Made by a program: the position numbers and the translations under genes. The notes under the pieces were generated by a model that was given only the letters and a program-made list of their open reading frames with translations, had not been told where the DNA came from and did not search any database. Positions 6,190-11,725 of a stretch of 11,725 nt of DNA are shown piece by piece (position 1 is the stretch's first letter; each line of letters begins with the position of its first letter). This stretch comes from Spirochaetales bacterium (lineage in GTDB: Bacteria; Spirochaetota; Spirochaetia; DTKZ01). The stretch covers positions 1-11,725 of the forward strand of contig JAISAF010000216.1 in the NCBI GenBank assembly GCA_031266855.1. Direction: 5' to 3'.

Positions 6190-6307
6190 TACCGGAAAAA
6201 CCACACCGCAATTAATTGCGTATAACTATCTGAAGATTTCTAACCGCGAAGTCGAAGAAGTCAAAAAGAAGGCAAAAAAACTTAAAACAAAAACTTTTTC
6301 GACTTAG
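6190..6307 (+). pseudogene. Possible 3' remnant of a coding sequence
   Basis: One frame stays open up to TAG at 6305-6307 and would encode an end such as NYLKISNREVEEVKKKAKKLK, a lysine-rich tail of the sort seen at the ends of transposases or nucleic-acid-binding proteins. There is no start codon, no ribosome-binding site, and the 5' side runs into repeat copy D. It may be a fragment left by an old rearrangement, or chance. Confidence 0.2.
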
Positions 6308-6679
6308 CGGTAAAAATTCTGCTTTTTTATCCAGTCACTGTTAAAATTACCACTTGACATTTTCCCAGAATGTTATTTTTCGTATAATTTTTTTCGTTGA
6401 CAAAAGAAACTTTTGATGATAGACTATTTGTTTATGAAAGCTTATAGGGAATGTAGGGACTTTACCTATTCGCCCCCCCCTCATCTGGTATCTTTAAATC
6501 ACATTAATATCTTCTCAAACCTAAAAAGGCACTGTCTTCTTTATTGAAGCGGGATCGGCGCTGTCGGTGAAAAGTGCTGATGTATATCCCTGTGTACACA
6601 GTATTCAGTCGATTGCGCTGATTTGGAAGCATTATGCCGTAATTGATGCACTATAGCCGTTTATAACCTCTCGTTTCCG
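6308..6679. other. Long AT-rich intergenic region upstream of the permease
   Basis: No supported gene. It contains the promoter described separately, a run of eight C (6473-6480), and the palindrome TGTGTACACA (6591-6600), a possible site for a GntR-type or other dimeric regulator, though its spacing does not clearly match the FadR consensus. A 37-codon frame from ATG 6434 to TGA 6547 spans the C run but has no ribosome-binding site. Confidence 0.5.
6397..6425 (+). promoter_or_regulatory. Sigma70-type promoter in the leader of the permease operon
   Basis: TTGACA (6397-6402) followed after 17 bases by TAGACT (6420-6425). A second TTGACA at 6354-6359 and a perfect TATAAT at 6383-6388 are also present, but 23 bases apart, too far for one promoter. 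If this is the operon promoter, the permease message has a leader of nearly 390 bases that includes the structured element at 6680-6783. Confidence 0.5.
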
Positions 6680-6783
6680 AACAGCTTCGGAAGGGTTCCG
6701 GTATAAAAATGGCGGAATTTGCCGTCATTTTGCGGAAAATTCCACAATCTTATGAGAGAACCGGAAGGTTACCGGACAAGTCT
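6675..6783 (+). promoter_or_regulatory. Structured leader element, copy 1 (upstream of GntP-type permease)
   Basis: Aligns along about 105 bases with 10961-11065. Shared blocks include AACAGCTTCGGAA (6680-6692), TATAAAAA, GGAATTTGCCG, and a core of 31 bases identical in both (6753-6783) holding GAGAGAACC, GGAA, GGTTACCGG and ACAAGTCT. Possible stems: TTCCGAA 6675-6681 with 6686-6692; GGAATTTGCCG with the CGG-AAAATTCC arm ending at 6742 (one mismatch); and AACC-GGAA-GGTT inside the core. It ends 33 bases before the permease start. I do not recognise a known riboswitch class; a repeat with no regulatory role is equally possible. Confidence 0.55.
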
Positions 6784-6816
6784 GTCATACGGCACATAAA
6801 ATTTGGAGAAGAATTT

Positions 6817-8229
6817 ATGACTCAGTTTTTCGTTATATTATTTTTCGCTATTGTTCTGCTCGTTTTGCTTATCGTTAAAATCAGGATGCATCCTGTGCTC
6901 GCCCTGTTCATTGTGGGTTTGCTGTCCGGTCTTGGGTTCGGATTCGGTTTTAACAAAACCATCACAACCATGGTAAGCGCTTTCGGCGGTACGCTCACCG
7001 GCATAGGGTGTACCATCATTTTCGGCTCCATCATTGCTATGGGTATACAGGACTCCGGCGCCATCAAATCCATGGTAAACTTTTTCATCAGGCTGTCGAA
7101 AGGCAAACGGCTTGAGCTTACAACAGCTATGGCTGGCTTCATTATGTCCATTCCGATTTTCGGGGATATTACCATCGTGATGCTGTCCCCCATCGCGTCC
7201 TACATATCAAAACGGAAAAAGGTATCCATGGCGAGTATGGGAGGGTGGGCGGTTTGCGGCCTGGGTCTCACCATGTGCCTGGTGCCCCCTACGCCCGGCA
7301 TTCTGGCCAGCGCGCTTCTTTTGGGCGCGGACGTCGGCCAGGTAATTATCTGGGGCATCGTCATTTCGCTGTTCTCGCTCGCGCTTACCTATCTTCTGTG
7401 TAGCCGGTTCTGCAATAAGGAGTGGATTCCGCCCCGGGAAGACTACGTAACAGGAGTCGAAACCGTCTCAAGCGGCGATTATCACGACCTCCTTATTAAA
7501 GAAGAAGGGCTTCCCAATGTGTGCCTCGCGGCCCTGCCGATACTGCTGCCGGTTGTGCTCATCGCCGCGAATTCCTATGCCATCACATACCTTTCCGAAG
7601 AAAACCCGCTACGGGTGTTCCTTGGGGTTATCGGTGAAAGGAACATCGCCATGTTCATCGGCGTTATCGCCGCCATGCTGCTGGGGCTTTCCCTGAAGTC
7701 CAAAGTCATCGACTACTTTAAAATAAATACAGGAACAGCCGACAACAGCATCGGGGATATCATGCTGAATAAATGGGTCGACAGGGCCTTGAAGATAGCC
7801 CTGCTTCCGCTCCTCATCACCGCCATGGGCGGCGCGTTCAGCGCAATCATCAAAGCCTATCCCGATATCAACAACCTGCTGTCCAACGCGCTGTCAAAAT
7901 CAAACTTCCCCGGCATTCTGCTTCCCTGGATCATGGCCGCCATTATGATGACAGCCGTAGGCTCGCAGACCACAGCGACGATGACCACCTCGGCCATTGT
8001 TCTGCCCATGATGGGATCGCTCGGCCTTAGTCCCGCGGCTACGGCGTTTCTTATCGGCTCCGGAGTCATGGTTGGTTCGCACGTAAACAATAGCGGATTC
8101 TGGGTCGCGGCGCAGATGTTCAATTTCACCACCGTGCAGGCATTCAAGTACATAACTTTTATAGGAACGGTTGCGGGCATATTCGGCCTCGTGCTTACCG
8201 CGATATTTCATTCTCTTGGAATGTTTTAA
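6817..8229 (+). CDS. GntP-family permease (gluconate:H+ symporter family)
   Basis: 470 residues, strongly hydrophobic throughout with roughly a dozen membrane segments, as usual for this family (about 440-470). Diagnostic pieces are SIPIFGDITIVMLSP (111-125), VPPTPGILASALLLGAD (156-172), GSQTTATMTTSAIVLP in the last third, and GSHVNNSGFW, where most relatives have HVNDSGFW. Family members import gluconate, other aldonates or related hydroxyacids with protons; the substrate here is not determined. I chose ATG 6817 because GGAGAAG stands just upstream; an ATG at 6709 in the same frame lies inside the structured leader element and adds a hydrophilic extension. First gene of a tight set with the two aldolases (20-base gap). 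Confidence 0.93.
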   Translation: MTQFFVILFFAIVLLVLLIVKIRMHPVLALFIVGLLSGLGFGFGFNKTITTMVSAFGGTLTGIGCTIIFGSIIAMGIQDSGAIKSMVNFFIRLSKGKRLELTTAMAGFIMSIPIFGDITIVMLSPIASYISKRKKVSMASMGGWAVCGLGLTMCLVPPTPGILASALLLGADVGQVIIWGIVISLFSLALTYLLCSRFCNKEWIPPREDYVTGVETVSSGDYHDLLIKEEGLPNVCLAALPILLPVVLIAANSYAITYLSEENPLRVFLGVIGERNIAMFIGVIAAMLLGLSLKSKVIDYFKINTGTADNSIGDIMLNKWVDRALKIALLPLLITAMGGAFSAIIKAYPDINNLLSNALSKSNFPGILLPWIMAAIMMTAVGSQTTATMTTSAIVLPMMGSLGLSPAATAFLIGSGVMVGSHVNNSGFWVAAQMFNFTTVQAFKYITFIGTVAGIFGLVLTAIFHSLGMF

Positions 8230-8249
8230 TTTAAGTGGAGGAGAACTTT

Positions 8250-8990
8250 ATGATCAAAATACTGAAATTTCCCCAGGACCGGGAAACTATTCGTACGGTC
8301 GTTTCAAAAGCGGAGATAGCCTCGCTGCTTGTTCCGTCTGTGCAGGACGCGATGATTGCCGAAATATGCAACGACGCGAAAACCTACGGGACCGCCGGAG
8401 TGCTTGCTACCGCAGCGTTGTGCCCAAAGGTGTCAGCCGCGTTAAAAGGCGCCGAAGTCAGGGCGGTATGTATCTACTCGCTCATATATTCACCGGATGA
8501 AAATTATGATTGCAAAATATTCGGCATCAAAGATGTAATAAAATCAGGCGTCAAAGATTTTGATTTGGGTGTACCGGCAGGTGTGGTTCATGATAAGGAT
8601 TTTGCCCGCATAGAAAAAGATTTTTCCGGAATGGCGGACGTGATCAAACAATCCAGCGGACATATTGGCCTTGTTCTTGAAACCGAACTCTTTTCATACG
8701 AAGAACAGATGACGCTTGGCAAAATCGCGATAAACGCCGGAGCTGATTATGTGCGCATTTGCAGCGGAATGGAACAGTTGTGCGGCATAAACGGAGGACG
8801 CGCGACGCTGCAAAGCATTTGTTTCCTGAAAGACCGTTTTGGCGATACGATAAAGATCAAAGCCGGTGGAGGCTGGGATTACGCTTATCTGGAAGACTGT
8901 TATGCGTACATTCAAAGCGGAGCTGATCGCGTGGATGCCGGCAGCCGGTTCATAAAGCAGCTTAAAGACATGAATTATGGAGGTAAATAA
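8250..8990 (+). CDS. DeoC-like aldolase paralogue lacking the Schiff-base lysine
   Basis: 246 residues, a TIM-barrel protein of the DeoC/LacD aldolase superfamily. Visible family landmarks: VCIYSLIYSP (N-terminal strand), VKDFDLGVPAG (position of the catalytic Asp region), GLVLETELFSYEEQ (the LKVIxET-LT strand), AGADYVRICSGM and IKIKAGGG. In DeoC the strand reads F(I/L)KTSTG with the Lys that forms the Schiff base; here the residue is Arg169. The second active-site Lys corresponds to Lys204 and is kept. This points to an inactive or altered partner, perhaps a structural or regulatory subunit of the following gene product. Start ATG 8250 follows GGAGGAG (8237-8243); a GTG at 8235 overlaps that site and is unlikely. 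One base separates its stop from the next start. Confidence 0.88.
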   Translation: MIKILKFPQDRETIRTVVSKAEIASLLVPSVQDAMIAEICNDAKTYGTAGVLATAALCPKVSAALKGAEVRAVCIYSLIYSPDENYDCKIFGIKDVIKSGVKDFDLGVPAGVVHDKDFARIEKDFSGMADVIKQSSGHIGLVLETELFSYEEQMTLGKIAINAGADYVRICSGMEQLCGINGGRATLQSICFLKDRFGDTIKIKAGGGWDYAYLEDCYAYIQSGADRVDAGSRFIKQLKDMNYGGK

Positions 8991-8991
8991 T

Positions 8992-9696
8992 ATGAGGCTA
9001 TTTAAGTGCCCGGAAGATAACGGCAAAATCGGAAAAATTATGGAATGTATCGAATATACCGCGCTTCTCAACATCAATTCCACTCAAGCGGATGTGAAAC
9101 GCTCATGCGAAGATGCCATACGATATAAAATGGGCCGCATTGTGCCGCTCCAGATGTATCTGCCGTATGTTATGGAATTCCTAAAAGGGTCAAGCGTAAA
9201 AGTCGTTCAGGGAAGCACAACGGATGTTTATACGAAAGCCGAACACCTGAATCTCGTCGAACAGGGGATTAAATTAGGCTGCTGTGAAATAGATATGCTG
9301 TCGCGGCTCCCGCTTTTCTTTGATAAAAAATACGATGAGTTTCAGGAGGAAGTTCATGAGGTTTATAAATTGACGTCGGGCTACCATATACCACTCAAAC
9401 TTATAATTGAAACAGGCTATTTAACCGATGAGGAAAAGATTCTTATTTCGCGATTAGGTCTTGATGCCGGAGCAACTTTTATAAAAACCTGCACAGGTAT
9501 GCGCAAGGGGCGGGGCACGCTGCACGATATACTGTTATTGAAGGACGCTTTTGGAGAGCGGATCAAAATCAAAGCAAGCGGCGGAATCGCGTCCCTGGAG
9601 GACGCTTACACGATGCTGCAAGCCGGAGCGGACCGCGTCGCCATCCGTGGGCTTGCGGTAAAACAACTGCGGGAACTTGGCTATGTCGCCGCATAG
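8992..9696 (+). CDS. DeoC-like aldolase (deoxyribose-phosphate aldolase family)
   Basis: 234 residues, a class I aldolase by motif: CCEIDML (Asp region), LKLIIETGYLTDEE, ATFIKTCTG with Lys165 as the Schiff-base lysine, GRGTLHDI, and KIKASGG with Lys194 as the second active-site lysine. DeoC itself cleaves 2-deoxyribose 5-phosphate to acetaldehyde and glyceraldehyde 3-phosphate, but the context (sugar-acid permease, FadR-type regulator, no nucleoside genes) suggests another aldol substrate. It is a clear paralogue of the gene just upstream: both share GR-TL, LKD-FG, IKIKA-GG and GADRV in the same order. Start ATG 8992 has GGAGG at 8979-8983 inside the end of the upstream gene, so translation is likely coupled. 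Confidence 0.92.
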   Translation: MRLFKCPEDNGKIGKIMECIEYTALLNINSTQADVKRSCEDAIRYKMGRIVPLQMYLPYVMEFLKGSSVKVVQGSTTDVYTKAEHLNLVEQGIKLGCCEIDMLSRLPLFFDKKYDEFQEEVHEVYKLTSGYHIPLKLIIETGYLTDEEKILISRLGLDAGATFIKTCTGMRKGRGTLHDILLLKDAFGERIKIKASGGIASLEDAYTMLQAGADRVAIRGLAVKQLRELGYVAA

Positions 9697-9733
9697 AACA
9701 GAACAATATCAACCAACCCCGCCGCTGGTGCGT

Positions 9734-9841
9734 GCGCAAGGGATTGGAGCGGAAAGCCCACAGGATTTGCATGAGCAAATCCGAGGACTTGAAGCGGAAA
9801 GCCCGGTTTGCGGCGTTTTACGCCGCAAATGCGCCAAAATT
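9734..9841. repeat. Interspersed two-hairpin repeat, copy C
   Basis: Same linkers as copy A in the same orientation on this strand. Hairpin one is GGATTTGC (9763-9770) with 9775-9782, loop ATGA. Hairpin two is TTTGCGGCGT (9807-9816) with 9820-9829, loop TTT, unlike the long T-rich stems of A and B. It fills most of the 220-base gap between the aldolase and the DctP gene. Its orientation relative to the gene upstream is opposite to that of A, B and D. Confidence 0.85.
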
Positions 9842-9916
9842 CCGAATCGAAGTAAAATTACAAATGGATTTTTGGAAAGGCGCCCTCTATATGAAAAACA
9901 AAGGAGAAGAAAAATT

Positions 9917-10933
9917 ATGAAAAACGGAATGAATTTTTTAGTGGTGATTTTAACGGTTTTTTTGTCGCTGGCGGGGTGTTCCAGGGCAAACGATTCAGCC
10001 GGAAACGCAGTTTCGCCTAACGCCGCCGGTGAAGGGGCTGTTAAATTACTTCTGGGACACACGAATGCCGAAACCGATCCGCGCCAGACGATGGTGGAAA
10101 ATTTCGCGAAACAGGTAAGTGAAAAAACCGGCGGCAAAGTAACAGTCGAAATTTATTCAAGCGGCAAACTGGGCAACGGAAAAGAGGAAATTGAAGGACT
10201 CAGCATGGGTACGCAGGATATACTCGTTGAAGGATACGCGATCATGGCAATGTTCTCCAACAAATGCATGGATTCGCTACCGTATCTCTACCGGGACTAC
10301 AATCACTTCATGAACTGTTGGTATAACAGCAAAGCGGGCGAAGTATGGATTGAGTACGCGGCCGATGCCGGATATACGGCGTTTGCTCCCTCCTATCGCG
10401 GTTTTCGCGACGTAACCAGTATGAAGCCGCTGGCAACCGTACAGGACATCGCGGGATTAAAAATCCGCACTCCTGATTCGGAACCGTTTGTTTCGACCTG
10501 GACCAACCTGAAAGCGCAGGCGACACCGATGGATCTTGCCGAAGTCATTACCGGCTTGCAACAGGGGACGATTGAAGCGCAGGAGAATCCCGTGCTGCTT
10601 TCATACAATTACGGATTCGCCGATGTCTGCAAGTACCTCATCCTTACCCAGCATTCATGTGGCGCCGATATTTTCATGATGGGCAACGAACGTTTCAATA
10701 AACTGCCGGAAGGCGTACAGACTATCCTCGTTGAGGCAGCAATAATATGCGCACAGGAAATCAGCAAAAACAATGAATCGCTTGAACAGGAGTTTATCAG
10801 GAAATTCGCGGACAAAGGCGTCCAGGTGCTTACGCCCGATATCGACAGCTTCCGCCTCGCATTTGAGGGTTTTGCGGAAAAAAAGTTTCCCCAAATGGCT
10901 GAAATCGCGGGTATGATAGCCGCAGTTAAATAG
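9917..10933 (+). CDS. dctP: TRAP transporter solute-binding lipoprotein, DctP family
   Basis: 338 residues. The N-terminus is a lipoprotein signal: a hydrophobic core (7-18) and LAGC with Cys21. The mature part is a DctP/TRAP-type binding protein: LLGHTNAETDP near the start, YRGFRDVTSMKPL (160-172), GLKIRTPDSEPF (180-191) with Arg184 as the conserved arginine that clamps the substrate carboxylate, then TPMDLAEVITGLQQGTIEAQENP (203-225), the classic family block, with EAQENP where DGQENP is common. It delivers a carboxylate-bearing ligand to the DctQ/DctM membrane pair encoded next. I chose ATG 9917 because AAGGAGAAG precedes it; upstream in-frame codons run through repeat copy C. The separation from the aldolases leaves open whether it shares their transcript. 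Confidence 0.95.
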   Translation: MKNGMNFLVVILTVFLSLAGCSRANDSAGNAVSPNAAGEGAVKLLLGHTNAETDPRQTMVENFAKQVSEKTGGKVTVEIYSSGKLGNGKEEIEGLSMGTQDILVEGYAIMAMFSNKCMDSLPYLYRDYNHFMNCWYNSKAGEVWIEYAADAGYTAFAPSYRGFRDVTSMKPLATVQDIAGLKIRTPDSEPFVSTWTNLKAQATPMDLAEVITGLQQGTIEAQENPVLLSYNYGFADVCKYLILTQHSCGADIFMMGNERFNKLPEGVQTILVEAAIICAQEISKNNESLEQEFIRKFADKGVQVLTPDIDSFRLAFEGFAEKKFPQMAEIAGMIAAVK

Positions 10934-10934
10934 A

Positions 10935-10966
10935 GCTGTTTTAGAAACTTTAGTTTCTAAAACAGC
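10935..10966. terminator. Perfect 15-bp hairpin between dctP and dctQ
   Basis: GCTGTTTTAGAAACT (10935-10949) pairs with 10952-10966 around the loop TT, starting two bases after the dctP stop codon. No T-run follows, so it is a poor intrinsic terminator, but it could stabilise the 3' end of a processed dctP message or attenuate read-through, giving more binding protein than membrane subunits. It directly abuts the structured element that starts at 10961. Confidence 0.5.
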
Positions 10967-11065
10967 TTCGGAAACGGTTTCTATATAAAAACAGTGGAAT
11001 TTGCCGCCATTGTGCGGCAAATTCGCCAGACTTGTGAGAGAACCGGAAGGTTACCGGACAAGTCT
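10961..11065 (+). promoter_or_regulatory. Structured leader element, copy 2 (upstream of dctQ)
   Basis: Counterpart of 6680-6783. Here the stems are cleaner: GAATTTGCCGC pairs perfectly with GCGGCAAATTC around CATTGT (about 10997-11024), and AGACTTGT (11028-11035) pairs with ACAAGTCT (11058-11065), enclosing AACC-GGAA-GGTT. The 31-base core 11035-11065 is identical to copy 1. Differences between copies in the first stem keep most pairing. Confidence 0.55.
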
Positions 11066-11088
11066 AATAACTGTCTCCTGAAAACGGT

Positions 11089-11113
11089 TTGGCGCGCGGC
11101 ATCTGCGCGCCAA
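11089..11113. other. GC-rich hairpin upstream of dctQ
   Basis: TTGGCGCGC (11089-11097) pairs with GCGCGCCAA (11105-11113) around a 7-base loop. It lies 21 bases before the Shine-Dalgarno of dctQ and may shape its leader. Confidence 0.45.
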
Positions 11114-11146
11114 TAGCATCCAATCTCAACAACAGAGGGAATAAAC

Positions 11147-11650
11147 GTGGTAAAAAAAATTCTGGATATCATTGAAAAAATTCTGATGGTTATCATGGGA
11201 ATCCTGTTAGGCGTTATGACGGCAATTATTTTTTATCAGGTGTTCCTGCGGTACGCGTTTTCCAGCGCGAATCCCTGGGCAGACGAACTGGCACGATACG
11301 CAATGATTTGGGCCATTATGCTCGCGGCGCCGGTTGGTTTCAGGAAATACCGCCACATCCGTATTGATGTTTTTATCCGGTATGTATCCGAAAAACCAAG
11401 AAAAATTATTGACCTCTTTATGTATATCCTGGAACTGGCGTTTTTGGTCGTTATGCTGTGCGCCGGCATATCTATCTGCGGGAAAGTCGCGCGGCAGGTA
11501 TCCGTAGGGCTGGGACTCCCCATACCAATTATGTATATGTCCGTAGCTGTCAGCGCCGGACTTTCCATCGTTTTTATACTGGAAAATATTTTTAACGAAT
11601 ATTTTATGGGCTTTATTGCCGCACGTAAAAGCAAGGGGGCGACGCAATGA
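11147..11650 (+). CDS. dctQ: TRAP transporter small permease subunit, DctQ family
   Basis: 167 residues with four predicted membrane segments (about 11-31, 53-66, 88-110, 124-146), the expected size and layout. The family block NPWADELARYAMIW (42-55) followed by GFRKYRHIRIDVF is present. It partners DctM in the inner membrane and receives substrate from the DctP lipoprotein encoded upstream. The start is GTG at 11147, preceded by GAGGGA (11135-11140). Its stop overlaps the dctM start as ATGA. Confidence 0.95.
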   Translation: MVKKILDIIEKILMVIMGILLGVMTAIIFYQVFLRYAFSSANPWADELARYAMIWAIMLAAPVGFRKYRHIRIDVFIRYVSEKPRKIIDLFMYILELAFLVVMLCAGISICGKVARQVSVGLGLPIPIMYMSVAVSAGLSIVFILENIFNEYFMGFIAARKSKGATQ

Positions 11651-11725
11651 GCATAGGGTTAATTTTGCTTTTTGTTTTAATAATATTAGTTTTCCTCGGT
11701 ATGCCGATAGCTTTCGCGATTGGCG
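11647..11725 (+). CDS. dctM: TRAP transporter large permease subunit, DctM family (5' end only)
   Basis: The first 26 residues are in the window: a hydrophobic first membrane segment ending in FLGMPIAFAIG, the usual N-terminal signature of DctM. The ATG overlaps the dctQ stop codon by four bases, which indicates translational coupling. The rest lies beyond the window. Confidence 0.93.
   Translation, partial: MSIGLILLFVLIILVFLGMPIAFAIG

Noticed and set aside
6434..6547. A 37-codon frame starting near the predicted transcription start and spanning the C8 run
   Set aside because: No ribosome-binding site and no recognisable peptide; a leader peptide cannot be excluded, but nothing positive supports it.
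6740..6783. SAM-I or glycine riboswitch, suggested by CTTATGAGAG and GAGAGAACCGGAAGG
   Set aside because: Only short fragments resemble those consensus motifs; the rest of the conserved cores is absent and the genes do not fit.
6709..6816. N-terminal extension of the permease from the ATG at 6709
   Set aside because: The extension lies in the duplicated structured element, is hydrophilic, and ATG 6817 has a good Shine-Dalgarno and starts a normal first membrane segment.

Overview
The window looks like a chromosomal segment of a spirochaete, most likely a Treponema of the insect-gut type. This rests on several spirochaete-like lipoproteins, a TRAP transporter, and a dense population of hairpin-rich interspersed repeats with modules that I associate, from memory only, with termite-gut Treponema genomes. 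No marker gene fixes the taxon. Most genes are moderately GC-rich; one gene (220..1038) is strikingly AT-rich.

Layout, left half. Positions 1-219 hold a non-coding, hairpin-containing stretch bounded by imperfect inverted repeats. Next is an AT-rich, minus-strand GNAT acetyltransferase fused to a second domain, with its own strong promoter and a 14-bp direct repeat on either side. Positions 1119-1480 are a mosaic of hairpins. A minus-strand hypothetical (1481-1957) and a plus-strand two-gene unit (2028-4540) diverge from an intergenic region that contains two separate short tandem duplications. The plus-strand unit encodes a nucleotidyltransferase-fold-like protein, then, overlapping by one base, a putative lipoprotein with an HExxH metalloprotease motif. 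Positions 4541-5200 are a second, larger hairpin mosaic including three tandem copies of a two-hairpin unit.

Layout, right half. A FadR-type GntR regulator (5353-6117) is followed by about 700 non-coding bases, then a GntP-type permease (6817-8229), two tandem DeoC-like aldolase paralogues (8250-9696), and a TRAP transporter set: solute-binding lipoprotein DctP (9917-10933), small membrane subunit DctQ (11147-11650) and the start of the large subunit DctM (11647, cut by the window end). This looks like a catabolic locus for a sugar acid or similar small carboxylate: regulator, two uptake systems and two aldolases. The substrate cannot be read from the sequence. The first aldolase lacks the Schiff-base lysine (Arg instead) while the second keeps it.

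Most unusual are the repeats. Several families share fixed linker modules but carry hairpin stems whose sequences differ from copy to copy while pairing is preserved. Separately, a structured element of about 105 bp lies in front of both transporter membrane genes (6680-6783 and 10961-11065), with a 31-bp core identical in both copies, and is a candidate cis-acting RNA element or a small mobile repeat.
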